Shown here: one piece after another, positions 34,424 through 42,775 of the stretch
Layout: every line of letters starts with the position of its first letter
Numbering within the stretch: position 1 is the stretch's first letter
Source of the DNA: Paenibacillus xylanilyticus
GTDB taxonomy: Bacteria > Bacillota > Bacilli > Paenibacillales > Paenibacillaceae
Length of the DNA: 64,000 nt
NCBI RefSeq assembly: GCF_013359935.1
Contig: NZ_JABMCB010000206.1
Coordinates: forward strand, 186,001 to 250,000
Reading direction: 5' to 3'
Notes under the pieces: generated by a model
The model's input: only the letters and a program-made list of their open reading frames with translations
Told to the model about the DNA's origin: nothing
Database searches by the model: none
Program-made: the position numbers and the translations under genes

Positions 34424-35113
34424 ATGACACTCACACCTGATCAACAGCCAGCGGAGCAGGATACAGCTGTTCTTGCCATCAATGTGGGACAGCCTCAGCC
34501 CCTGCCTGGCCAGAAGCGTGAAGTGCTCAGCGGCATTGTGAAACATCCCGTATCCGGCCCGGTTTTCCTGTCATTCACTGGAATGACGGGAGATGCCCAG
34601 GCGGATCTGGTGAATCACGGGGGACCGGATAAGGCTGTTTGTGTATACGATTACAGTCGATATTCTGTGCTCGAACAACTGATGAATCGCAAGCTGGACT
34701 GGGGAGCCTTTGGTGAAAATTTGACGGTTAAAGGGTGTCCTGAGGATCAAGTACGGATTGGTGATGTATTTGAACTTGGCGGAGCCGCGGTACAGATTAG
34801 CCAGCCAAGACAACCCTGCTTCAAGCTCGCTGCCCGGTATGATTTCAAAGAGCTGCCTGTATATTTTCAGGAGAGCGGCTATACCGGATTTTATTTTCGT
34901 GTGCTGCAGGAGGGGGAAGTGGCACCTGCCTCTGCATTGCGGCGAATCCGCACCAATCCTGCATCCATGACTGTTCTTGAAGCCAACCGAATCATGCATC
35001 AGGGGAGGAAGGATGCTGCGGGAATGGGTGCACTACTGGCCATTCCAGAGCTGTCAGATAGCTGGAGGCAGACGTTATTGAAACGTTTGGACAAGCTGGA
35101 GAGCGGGCAATAG
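34424..35113 (+). CDS. MOSC-domain protein (YiiM-like)
   Basis: 229 residues. The MOSC core reads GMTGDAQADLVNHGGPDKAVCVYDY, WGAFGENLTVKG and RIGDVFELGGAAVQISQPRQPCFKL, with the conserved Cys that may carry sulfur. A helical C-terminal tail is as in YiiM, which reduces N-hydroxylated bases with molybdenum cofactor. ATG 34424 is nine bases from GGAGGT; upstream ATGs at 34406 and 34415 are too close to it. No molybdenum genes are nearby. Confidence 0.9.
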   Translation: MTLTPDQQPAEQDTAVLAINVGQPQPLPGQKREVLSGIVKHPVSGPVFLSFTGMTGDAQADLVNHGGPDKAVCVYDYSRYSVLEQLMNRKLDWGAFGENLTVKGCPEDQVRIGDVFELGGAAVQISQPRQPCFKLAARYDFKELPVYFQESGYTGFYFRVLQEGEVAPASALRRIRTNPASMTVLEANRIMHQGRKDAAGMGALLAIPELSDSWRQTLLKRLDKLESGQ

Positions 35114-35185
35114 TTCTTCACCATATCATCGTCCAGAAACAAAAAAATGAATTCCATTTTAAACTAACTTGGGAGTGTGACTAAC

Positions 35186-36064
35186 TTGACGATTTTAGGC
35201 GCAATTGAAGCTGGAGGAACCAAATTTGTATGTGGTATCGGTACAGAAAACGGAGAGGTGCTTGAACGGGTAAGCTTTCCTACAACGACACCGGAAGAAA
35301 CGATGGCGCAAGTTATCGCATTTTTTGAAGGCAAGGGGATCGAAGCCTTGGGTGTAGGCTCTTTTGGCCCGATTGACCCGATTGAAGGAAGTCCTACCTA
35401 TGGTTACATTACAACTACACCGAAGCCTCATTGGGGTCAGTATGATCTCATTGGCAAACTCAAGGAACATTTTGATGTGCCGATGACATTTGATACGGAT
35501 GTGAACGGGGCGGCGCTCGGCGAAGCGACCTGGGGAGCAGCACAGGGGCTTGAGAGCTGCCTTTATATTACTGTTGGAACAGGGATCGGTGCTGGTGCCG
35601 TTGTAGGCGGCAAAATGGTGCATGGTTTGTCTCACCCTGAGATGGGTCATATTATTGTGCGCAGACATCCTGAGGATACATATGAAGGCTTCTGTCCGTA
35701 CCATGGGGATTGTCTGGAAGGCCTTGCAGCTGGCCCGGCGATCAACAAACGTTGGGAGCAGCCAGCATACGAACTGCCCGCAGATCACAAAGCCTGGGAG
35801 ATTGAAGCTCACTATCTGGCACACGCACTCATGAATTATGTACTAATTCTCTCTCCGCAAAAAATTGTAATGGGTGGCGGTGTGATGAAGCAGGAGCATC
35901 TTTTCCCTATGGTACGCAGCAAATTGCAGGAGCTGTTGGCTGGATATGTTCAGCACCCTGCTCTTCACTCCGGTATCGACGAGTATGTTGTTCCGCCAGG
36001 TCTGGGCGATAACGCCGGACTGTGCGGCTCGCTGGCTTTGGCAAAATTGGCATTGATCAAGTAA
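35186..36064 (+). CDS. ROK-family fructokinase
   Basis: 292 residues. N-terminal LGAIEAGGTKFVCGIG is the ROK ATP-binding start. DTDVNGAALGE and VGTGIGAGAV follow. Zinc-binding HPEMGHIIVRRHPED and CPYHGDCLEGLAAG are the signature of bacterial fructokinases (ScrK, and GmuE/YdhR of Bacillus). It phosphorylates fructose, and perhaps mannose, in the cytoplasm. TTG 35186 is ten bases from GGGAG; GTG 35177 is too close. No sugar transporter is adjacent. Confidence 0.9.
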   Translation: MTILGAIEAGGTKFVCGIGTENGEVLERVSFPTTTPEETMAQVIAFFEGKGIEALGVGSFGPIDPIEGSPTYGYITTTPKPHWGQYDLIGKLKEHFDVPMTFDTDVNGAALGEATWGAAQGLESCLYITVGTGIGAGAVVGGKMVHGLSHPEMGHIIVRRHPEDTYEGFCPYHGDCLEGLAAGPAINKRWEQPAYELPADHKAWEIEAHYLAHALMNYVLILSPQKIVMGGGVMKQEHLFPMVRSKLQELLAGYVQHPALHSGIDEYVVPPGLGDNAGLCGSLALAKLALIK

Positions 36065-36084
36065 ATACTTTTATCATCAAATGG

Positions 36085-36112
36085 TTGACGAATTTTTCCA
36101 TTGTGGTAAGAT
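36085..36112 (+). promoter_or_regulatory. Promoter before the HRDC-protein gene
   Basis: TTGACG, a 16-base spacer and TAAGAT preceded by TGG (extended -10). A terminator-like hairpin lies only about 30 bases past the expected start. Confidence 0.55.
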
Positions 36113-36145
36113 ATGAGCAACAGCATAATACGGTTAATGAGGAAG

Positions 36146-36185
36146 CACCTCTCTTGCATGAATTTGCAGGAGAGGTGTTTTTTTT
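36146..36185 (+). terminator. Terminator or attenuator before the HRDC-protein gene
   Basis: CACCTCTC-T-TGCA...TGCA-G-GAGAGGTG followed by eight T. It can end the fructokinase transcript, and it also lies downstream of the promoter at 36085-36112. Confidence 0.8.
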
Positions 36186-36244
36186 GTTGCCCGAAGGCGG
36201 CTCATTTAACTGTGAATAGCTGCAATATTGAGGAGGGGAAACCA

Positions 36245-37246
36245 ATGGAAGTTATTTTTATGAACAGATTGTCCAAATTGTCCGGTCAGCATGAAGAACA
36301 CGCTCAGTTATGGATTGGCGAGGAAGAAGGTGCCTGGCACCTTGGGTGGAGTCGTTATGAGGAAGGGGATCGAGAAGACAGCAGCTGGTATGAGGGGAGC
36401 TCATGGGATGAACTGCTTCATATTTACCGCCACCAGTTGGCGATCCAGATGAGCGAAGGATATCGTCCACTGATTCAGGGACTCTTTCACGAAAGTGAGG
36501 ATTTAAAGTCACGCAGTTATGGGGGACAGCGTCTCCATTGTTATAGTGAACGTTATGGGAATGAAGAGCTGTATGCAGATCTGTGCACATGGCGTAGAAG
36601 GAGAGCCGCAGCTGACCGGAAGGCGCCCTATTTTATTGCAACGAATCGTTTGCTGCGCATGATCAGCGCATTTGTTCCACAAACGATGGATGAGCTGATG
36701 CAGTTACCGGGTGTTGGGGAGAGCAAGGCAAATGAATATGGGCAGGAGTGGATGGAGCTTACGAGCGGGGTAGAACGTTCGACCGCATTTCCTCTCGATT
36801 GGGTACAGTCTGTTTTGTCCGAAGATGAATATGAGAGCTGGTTATACAAACAGAAAGAGCAGAAATACAAGCAGGAGCTGGACAAGTTCACCACCCGCAA
36901 GCAGGTGCTTGAGGGCATGAAGGAAGGATACACGCTTGAAGAGATTGTGAATCGCTCCGGATTGTCCCGCAGGGAGCTAATCGAACTGCTGGAGACACTT
37001 GATCTGGAAGGCTATGAAACGGATAGTCTTTTGGACGCGGAACTCGCGGTCATGCCCGAGCAGGAGCAGGAGGCCGTTTGGAATGCATACGAAGAACTAG
37101 GAGATAGCTTCCTGAAACCCGTATTACATAAAGTTTATGGTGGAGATAAGCCAGGTGGAGGTAATCTGGAGCAGGTATATGAGAGATTGCGCATGATACG
37201 CATTCGGTTCCGGAGACATGCAGAGGCGGAGCGGAATGCTGGATAA
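36245..37246 (+). CDS. HRDC-domain protein
   Basis: 333 residues. In the middle, PYFIATNRLLRMISAFVPQ and TMDELMQLPGVGESKANEYG form an HRDC domain, the nucleic-acid-binding module found at the end of RecQ helicases and RNase D. The C-terminal half has a helix-turn-helix-like part (GYTLEEIVNRSGLSRRELIELL), as in the tail of some RecQ proteins. No helicase or nuclease domain is present, so it may be an accessory factor. ATG 36245 follows GAGGAGGGG; an in-frame extension to 36113 would run through the terminator hairpin and is rejected. Confidence 0.85.
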   Translation: MEVIFMNRLSKLSGQHEEHAQLWIGEEEGAWHLGWSRYEEGDREDSSWYEGSSWDELLHIYRHQLAIQMSEGYRPLIQGLFHESEDLKSRSYGGQRLHCYSERYGNEELYADLCTWRRRRAAADRKAPYFIATNRLLRMISAFVPQTMDELMQLPGVGESKANEYGQEWMELTSGVERSTAFPLDWVQSVLSEDEYESWLYKQKEQKYKQELDKFTTRKQVLEGMKEGYTLEEIVNRSGLSRRELIELLETLDLEGYETDSLLDAELAVMPEQEQEAVWNAYEELGDSFLKPVLHKVYGGDKPGGGNLEQVYERLRMIRIRFRRHAEAERNAG

Positions 37247-37284
37247 GAACCAAAGATAGAGTGACAAAAGTTACGCAAAAGCCA

Positions 37285-37332
37285 AAAAAGACGAAGCAGT
37301 CTCTCCCTGAAAAGGAGCGCTTCGTCTTTCTA
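37285..37332. terminator. Bidirectional terminator between the HRDC and corA genes
   Basis: AAAGACGAAGC...GCTTCGTCTTT is a perfect 11-bp stem with A and T runs outside, serving both converging genes. Confidence 0.85.
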
Positions 37333-37347
37333 TTTGGTACGTTCAGT

Positions 37348-38283
37348 TCAAATCCAATCTTTTTTACGGAAAATAAAGAACATGCTTAAGCCCAGGGTTA
37401 CCATCAGGCCAATGACGACAAAATATCCATACTTCCAGTCCAGCTCAGGCATGTTCGTGAAGTTCATCCCGTAGATCCCGGTGATGACCGTCAGGGGCAT
37501 GAACACCGTTGTAATGGCGGTAAACACACGCATGATTTCATTCGCCCGGTTGGCGATACTGGATTGGTAAGCTTCTCGCAAGTTCCCCATCAGGTCCCGA
37601 TAGGTCTCAAATGTCTCCGATATTTTCACGGCATTCTCATAGATGTCACTGAAGTACTTTTGCAGTTGATCATCGATCAGCCGCAAGTCTTTTTTATTGA
37701 GCGTATTAATAACCTCTTTTTGAGGCCCCAGCACCTTTTTGAGCCACAGAATCTCACTGCGCAGCCCGATAATTTCATTCAGATGGGATTTCTTGGTGTG
37801 CATCAGAATATCTTCTTCGAGCTTCTCGATGCGTGCTTCAATCCGGTCTCCGACCGTAAAGTAGTTATCCACAATCAAGTCGACCAGCAGATACAGGAGA
37901 CGATCGGGTGTACTGACTTCCTGTTCCCACAGAATTGGCTTCAATGTACGAAGTTCGCTGACTTTCTGCTTCGTCACACTGATGATAAAATGTCTGCCAA
38001 GAAACAGGTTGACGGCACGTAAAAAGATCTCTTCATCATCAAAACGAATACTGTTGATTACAATAAAATAATGGCTCTCATAAATTTCAATCTTCGGGCG
38101 CTGTTCTTCATCACTCAAACAGTCCTCTACAGCCAGATCATGCATCATAAACAGCGGTTGAAGCACCGCCAGATCATCCACGTCTGCATCGATCCAGTAA
38201 AATCCCTCTGCTGGTGGCGTCAGCGCCTGCTGGATATCGTCCACCGGGATAAATACACCGTTGTTTACCAACCGGATTTTCAT
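37348..38283 (-). CDS. corA: CorA-family Mg2+/Co2+ channel
   Basis: 311 residues. A cytoplasmic alpha/beta funnel (1-245) is followed by two C-terminal membrane helices (VFTAITTVFMPLTVITGIYG and YFVVIGLMVTLGLSMFFIF). The selectivity motif YGMNF sits at the end of the first. The tail is basic (RKKDWI). CorA pentamers conduct Mg2+ down its gradient. The ATG follows GAAGGAGTGGATGAACG. It has its own promoter and a leader of about 255 bases with a long stem, which suggests regulation at the RNA level. Confidence 0.95.
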   Translation of the reverse strand: MKIRLVNNGVFIPVDDIQQALTPPAEGFYWIDADVDDLAVLQPLFMMHDLAVEDCLSDEEQRPKIEIYESHYFIVINSIRFDDEEIFLRAVNLFLGRHFIISVTKQKVSELRTLKPILWEQEVSTPDRLLYLLVDLIVDNYFTVGDRIEARIEKLEEDILMHTKKSHLNEIIGLRSEILWLKKVLGPQKEVINTLNKKDLRLIDDQLQKYFSDIYENAVKISETFETYRDLMGNLREAYQSSIANRANEIMRVFTAITTVFMPLTVITGIYGMNFTNMPELDWKYGYFVVIGLMVTLGLSMFFIFRKKDWI

Positions 38284-38538
38284 CGTTCATCCACTCCTTC
38301 TGCACCCGCCAAACAGGCGGATTTTCATCAATATGGGCGCAAAAAGAACAGATCAGCCGGTCGGCAGCGGAGCCTGGAGGTCAGGACTGCGTTCGCTCTA
38401 TAAACAAACGGAAGTAACGTCCCGCTGCCGGCATGCTGATGTCAATTCTCTATGCAGTTTGTCGGAATACGGCTGACAGTCAGGCCTCGGGTCGCCATCC
38501 ATTGAATATGTCACCTCTCACATAAGGGTATGCAACAC
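38284..38538 (-). promoter_or_regulatory. Structured 5' leader of corA (candidate riboregulator)
   Basis: The dominant structure pairs ATCAGC (38352-38357) with GCTGAT (38435-38440) and CGGCAGCGG (38362-38370) with CCGCTGCCG (38422-38430), joined by a small internal loop. About 50 enclosed bases can form CCTG-GAGGT-CAGG and CGTT...AACG. A CCGCC-AAACA-GGCGG hairpin (38307-38321) lies just upstream of the AAGGAG. I do not see the conserved M-box or other riboswitch cores I know. A Mg2+- or cation-sensing role is inferred from the gene. Confidence 0.45.
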
Positions 38539-38544
38539 TTGTTT

Positions 38545-38573
38545 AGTATACCGCTGGTACATGGTGCTTTCAA
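38545..38573 (-). promoter_or_regulatory. Promoter of corA
   Basis: On the minus strand TTGAAA, a 17-base spacer and TATACT. The transcript would start near 38538. Confidence 0.6.
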
Positions 38574-38667
38574 GCGCAAAAATGTGTCTATTTCGCGCCC
38601 TGAAGCAGTGTATGACAGCGAGAGACAAACGGTTCCGGCCTACATGAACAGACACAAAACTACATGC

Positions 38668-38696
38668 TTGACGTGAGAGGATTAATGTTTTAAAGT
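38668..38696 (+). promoter_or_regulatory. Promoter of the met operon
   Basis: TTGACG, a 17-base spacer and TAAAGT, about 45 bases before the SAM riboswitch. Confidence 0.6.
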
Positions 38697-38737
38697 AGAC
38701 GGTGAACCACACTAAGCACACAATTGAATATGGCGAA

Positions 38738-38916
38738 ATCTTATCAAGAGTAGGTGGAGGGACTGGCCCGATGAAACCCGGCAACCGGCGGTATACCGCA
38801 CGGTGCTAATTCTTGCAGCGACTAAGTGTCCAAGGAGACACTGTTGTAACTGAGAGATGAGAGAGGCGCATATCTATTTACATATGACCTTTCTCGGAAT
38901 CCGAGAAAGGTCTTTG
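38738..38916 (+). promoter_or_regulatory. SAM-I (S-box) riboswitch of the met operon
   Basis: The conserved opening CTTATCAAGAGTAGGTGGAG is followed by GGGACTGGCCCGATGAAACC and CGGCAACC, the P3/P4 pieces, and a closing GATGAGAG. The terminator is GACCTTTCTCGG-AAT-CCGAGAAAGGTC plus T (38885-38916). When SAM is bound the terminator forms and metA-metI-metC is off. The region from 38917 to 39094 is the remaining leader of metA and shows no further element. Confidence 0.95.
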
Positions 38917-39094
38917 TTATATGCACCGACTTCTCAGCACTGATTTTCGCTACGAAACTTGAGTTTGTCACATGTGAGGGTTTCAATTCCAACCATCCCT
39001 GTAGACAAGCTCATGGCTGCCTAACGCTGAATTGACGCGAACACATCAAGCCAGCGGGCTGCATCTATCTATGCACAAGGAGGAGTTGTACATC

Positions 39095-40012
39095 ATGCCA
39101 ATCAAAATACCAGACACATTGCCTGCCAAGGAAGTCCTTGCAGGAGAGAACATTTTTGTCATGGACGAGACACATGCTTATCAGCAGGATATTCGTCCAC
39201 TACGCATTGCTATATTAAACCTGATGCCTACCAAAGAAACGACAGAAACCCAGCTGCTGCGTCTCGTGGGGAACACCCCGATTCAAGTGGATATCGTCCT
39301 GGTACATCCCAAATCGCATACGTCGAAGAACACGTCACAGGAGTATCTGAATCTTTTCTACAAAACCTTTGACGAGATTGAACATCGCCGTTTTGACGGG
39401 ATGATCATTACAGGTGCACCGGTGGAGCAGATGGATTTCGAAGACGTCAATTATTGGAAGGAAATTCAGGAAATCTTCGAGTGGACCAAAACCAATGTGA
39501 CTTCGACCATGCATATATGTTGGGCTTCCCAGGCTGGACTGTACCATCATTTTGATGTACCTAAGGTCGCGCTGGATGAGAAGTGCTTTGGCGTATTTCC
39601 ACATACGATCAACAAATCTCATGTGCCGCTGCTGCGTGGGTTTGATGAAGTGTTTAACGTTCCTCATTCCCGTCACACTGAAGTGCGGCGTGAGGATATT
39701 GAGAAAAACGAAAAGCTCGAAATTTTGGCTGAATCAGAGGAAGCAGGCATCTTCCTGGTTGCAACCAAAGACGGCAAGCAAATTTTTGTGACAGGGCATG
39801 CAGAGTATGATCCATTGTCTCTGAAATGGGAATATGACCGTGATGCATCCAAAGGATTGGATATCGCCTTGCCAAAGCACTATTTTCCAAACGACGATCC
39901 ATCCCGTGTTCCTCCGGCAACCTGGCGGGCACATGCAAACTTATTATTCTCTAATTGGCTCAATTACTATGTGTACCAGGAAACGCCTTACGACATTGGC
40001 CCGCAAATCTAA
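39095..40012 (+). CDS. metA: Homoserine O-acetyltransferase (MetA type)
   Basis: 305 residues. The MetA family is recognised by RIAILNLMPTKETTETQLLRL, MIITGAPVEQMDFEDV and HICWASQAG. The catalytic Cys is Cys142. Residue 111 is Glu, the residue that gives Bacillus MetA preference for acetyl-CoA; the succinylating E. coli enzyme has Gly. So the product should be O-acetylhomoserine. ATG 39095 follows AAGGAGGAGTTGTACATC. It is the first gene after the SAM riboswitch, 24 bases before metI. Confidence 0.95.
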   Translation: MPIKIPDTLPAKEVLAGENIFVMDETHAYQQDIRPLRIAILNLMPTKETTETQLLRLVGNTPIQVDIVLVHPKSHTSKNTSQEYLNLFYKTFDEIEHRRFDGMIITGAPVEQMDFEDVNYWKEIQEIFEWTKTNVTSTMHICWASQAGLYHHFDVPKVALDEKCFGVFPHTINKSHVPLLRGFDEVFNVPHSRHTEVRREDIEKNEKLEILAESEEAGIFLVATKDGKQIFVTGHAEYDPLSLKWEYDRDASKGLDIALPKHYFPNDDPSRVPPATWRAHANLLFSNWLNYYVYQETPYDIGPQI

Positions 40013-40036
40013 TCGAGATTACAGGAGGATGCTGCA

Positions 40037-41224
40037 ATGGAAGACAATAAGTTGAAAATCGAGAGCCGCTTGGCTCAAATCGGGTCCGTTAATGAACCGG
40101 TGACAGGTGCCGTGAATTTTCCAATCTATCAATCGACAGCGTTTCGTCATCCGAAGCTTGGACAGAGCACAGGTTTTGATTATATTCGTACAACTAATCC
40201 AACCCGTAAGGTGTTAGAAGAAGCAGCAGCTGCACTGGAATCTGGCGATGCTGGTTTTGCCTGTAGTTCGGGCATGGCAGCCCTGCAAACCATCTTTGCG
40301 ATGTTTGGACAGGGAGATCATCTGATTGTATCGCTGGATCTGTATGGAGGAACGTATCGTTTGCTTGAGCGCATCCTGTCCCGTTTCGGCGTGACCGCAA
40401 GTTATGTGGACACCAATGATATAGCGGCAATGGAAAGTATTCGTCAGCCGAATACCAAGGCCGTATTTATCGAGACGCCAACCAACCCACTTATGATGAT
40501 TACGGATATCGAGGCGGTCAGCGCTTGGGCGAAAAGCCATAACCTGCTGACCATCGTGGACAATACGCTGCTGACTCCATTTTTCCAACGTCCTATTGAG
40601 CTCGGAGCAGATATTATTATCCATAGCGCAACCAAATATCTGGGTGGACACAACGATGTGCTGGCTGGATTGATCATTACCAAGGGTGAAGAGTTGTCGG
40701 CCGAAATGGCATTCCTGCATAACTCCATTGGTGCAGTGTTATCTCCAAGCGATTCCTATCAGTTAATGAAAGGCATGAAGACTTTGGCGCTTCGGATGGA
40801 GCGTCATGAGTATAATTCACTCACCATTGCCAAATATCTGCTGGAACATCCAGCTGTGGGTGAAGTGTATCATCCGGGTTTGTCGGATCATCCAGGATAT
40901 GAAGTACAGAAAAAACAGTCCAGAGGTAATACAGGCATATTCTCATTTAAAGTCAAGGATGCCCGTTATGTTGAACCATTGCTGCGACATATCAAGCTGA
41001 TAGCTTTTGCCGAGAGTCTTGGCGGGGTTGAATCGTTGATGACGTATCCTGCTGTGCAGACGCATGCGGATATACCACTTGAGATACGTGATGCTGTGGG
41101 TGTCGATGATCGTTTGCTGCGGTTCTCCGTTGGTATTGAGCATGCAGACGACCTGATTGCAGATTTGGGCAACGCCCTGGAAGCTGCACAGCGCGAGGTT
41201 GAAGGAGGCGTACATCATGAGTGA
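40037..41224 (+). CDS. metI: Cystathionine gamma-synthase / O-acetylhomoserine thiolyase
   Basis: 395 residues of the Cys/Met-metabolism PLP family. Tyr and Arg of YIRTTNPTR, the SSGMAAL loop, DNTLLTPFFQRP and the PLP lysine Lys200 in SATKYLGGHND are visible. It should join O-acetylhomoserine with cysteine, or with sulfide, as Bacillus MetI does. Its stop overlaps the metC start by eight bases. The order metA-metI-metC behind one riboswitch fits homoserine to homocysteine in three steps. Confidence 0.92.
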   Translation: MEDNKLKIESRLAQIGSVNEPVTGAVNFPIYQSTAFRHPKLGQSTGFDYIRTTNPTRKVLEEAAAALESGDAGFACSSGMAALQTIFAMFGQGDHLIVSLDLYGGTYRLLERILSRFGVTASYVDTNDIAAMESIRQPNTKAVFIETPTNPLMMITDIEAVSAWAKSHNLLTIVDNTLLTPFFQRPIELGADIIIHSATKYLGGHNDVLAGLIITKGEELSAEMAFLHNSIGAVLSPSDSYQLMKGMKTLALRMERHEYNSLTIAKYLLEHPAVGEVYHPGLSDHPGYEVQKKQSRGNTGIFSFKVKDARYVEPLLRHIKLIAFAESLGGVESLMTYPAVQTHADIPLEIRDAVGVDDRLLRFSVGIEHADDLIADLGNALEAAQREVEGGVHHE

Positions 41225-42404
41225 GCAGAACAACAAGCCCAATTCCAATGATCATTCACCTGAATTGAAATTTGATACCAAGCTGCTGCATTTCGGTGAC
41301 GAAGTAGATAAAACGACTGGTGCTTCCAGTGTGCCGATCTATCAGGCGTCCACTTTCCATCATTTTGACATCTTTAATCCACCGCAGCATGATTACAGCC
41401 GTTCAGGTAATCCTACACGACAGGCATTGGAAGATTACATCACCCTGCTTGAGGGCGGGGCCCGGGGATTCGCTTACTCTTCAGGTATGGCTGCGATCTC
41501 CAGTGTATTCCTTATGTTCTCGGCAGGAGACCACATGATTGTGACGGAAGATGTGTATGGGGGAACATATCGCCTGCTCACGTCGATCCTTAGCCGGATG
41601 CAAATTGAGACGACGTTTGTGGATATGACCAATATCGAAGAAGTGAAAGCGGCCATTAAACCGAATACGAAAGCTGTATATATGGAGACACCTTCAAACC
41701 CAACGCTCCGGATTACAGACATCGCTGCTGTCACATCCTGGGCACAGGAACATGAACTGATTACAATTCTTGATAACACATTCATGACGCCATATTATCA
41801 GCGCCCGATTGAGCTTGGCGTGGATATTGTCGTACATAGCGCAACCAAGTTTCTGGGCGGACACAGTGACGTGCTTGCAGGACTTGCGGTTGCCCGTACC
41901 GAATCGCTGGGAAGACAACTCAAGCAGCTTCAAAATGGGCTTGGTACCGTGCTCGGAGCTCAAGAATCCTGGCTTTTGATGCGCGGCATGAAGACACTTG
42001 GAGCCCGTATGGCACACAGTGAACAGAGCACAGCCAAGCTGGCGGCTTGGCTCAGCGGACGAAGTGATATTACGGCCGTATACTATCCGGGACTGCTGGA
42101 TCATCCGGGCCGTGAGGCTCACGAGCGCCAGTCCACGGGATATGGGGCGGTTGTCTCATTTGATGTTGGCTCAGGTGATCGTGCCAAAGCAGTGCTGAAT
42201 CGAGTCAAGCTTCCAATCGTTGCGGTCAGTCTCGGTGCGGTAGAGAGTATTCTGTCCTATCCTGCTATGATGTCGCATGCAGCCATGCCTGCTGAGGTTC
42301 GACGAGATCGCGGAATTACCGACGGATTGCTGCGTTTCTCTGTTGGCTTGGAAGATATTGACGATCTGATTGCTGATCTGGATCAAGCTCTCCAGGAATC
42401 ATAA
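41217..42404 (+). CDS. metC: Cystathionine beta-lyase
   Basis: 395 residues, a paralogue of the gene before it. YSRSGNPTRQALED, SSGMAAISSVF, DNTFMTPYYQRP and the PLP lysine Lys211 in SATKFLGGHSD are conserved. It should split cystathionine into homocysteine, pyruvate and ammonia. ATG 41217 lies inside the end of metI behind GAAGGAGGCG, so the two are coupled. It is the last gene of the SAM-controlled operon, closed by a terminator. metI and metC assignments rest on order and on similarity to the Bacillus pair. Confidence 0.9.
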   Translation: MSEQNNKPNSNDHSPELKFDTKLLHFGDEVDKTTGASSVPIYQASTFHHFDIFNPPQHDYSRSGNPTRQALEDYITLLEGGARGFAYSSGMAAISSVFLMFSAGDHMIVTEDVYGGTYRLLTSILSRMQIETTFVDMTNIEEVKAAIKPNTKAVYMETPSNPTLRITDIAAVTSWAQEHELITILDNTFMTPYYQRPIELGVDIVVHSATKFLGGHSDVLAGLAVARTESLGRQLKQLQNGLGTVLGAQESWLLMRGMKTLGARMAHSEQSTAKLAAWLSGRSDITAVYYPGLLDHPGREAHERQSTGYGAVVSFDVGSGDRAKAVLNRVKLPIVAVSLGAVESILSYPAMMSHAAMPAEVRRDRGITDGLLRFSVGLEDIDDLIADLDQALQES

Positions 42405-42496
42405 TAGATACGTTCTGAATGAGTTACAAACACAGTTAAGTCTAAAAGAGCTGGAATTATAATAGAATGAATATGTAAATATGTTTACTTATTTTT

Positions 42497-42525
42497 AAAG
42501 CACCTGTTCATAAGGTGCTTTTTTT
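42497..42525 (+). terminator. Terminator of the met operon
   Basis: AAAGCACCT, loop GTTCATA, AGGTGCTTT and further T. Confidence 0.88.
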
Positions 42526-42775
42526 CACATGTAACCTGTGTTACGATAGACAGAGTACAGAAATGCGATGTTGCCACCAGAACTTGCAAGCCCTGCGTCT
42601 TTTGCATAAATCCAAAGAAACAGTCTTTTAATTACAAAGATATGGATCGAAACGGTCCAATTCGTCTAGATCTTGTACGCAAGCGTTTGGAATCGAATTA
42701 TGCATCAGGCTGGCAAATATACAAGTCGGGACGGATCGTGAACATATTTCTCTTCATGAGGGAGGCTTTTTTACG
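42526..42775. other. Intergenic region before mqnC, no gene seen
   Basis: It holds GTAACCTGTGTTAC near 42531, a weak imperfect palindrome. I could not fix a promoter or terminator. The last bases GAGGGAGGC are the ribosome binding site of mqnC. Confidence 0.5.

Noticed and set aside
36113..36244. N-terminal extension of the HRDC protein
   Set aside because: The in-frame extension is translated from the terminator hairpin and its T run. ATG 36245 has an excellent ribosome binding site.
38261..38476. Plus-strand frame opposite the corA leader
   Set aside because: It has no ribosome binding site and lies antisense to a structured leader; its composition is not protein-like.
38284..38538. M-box (Mg2+) riboswitch in the corA leader
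   Set aside because: The conserved M-box blocks around the three parallel helices could not be found, so the leader is reported as unassigned.
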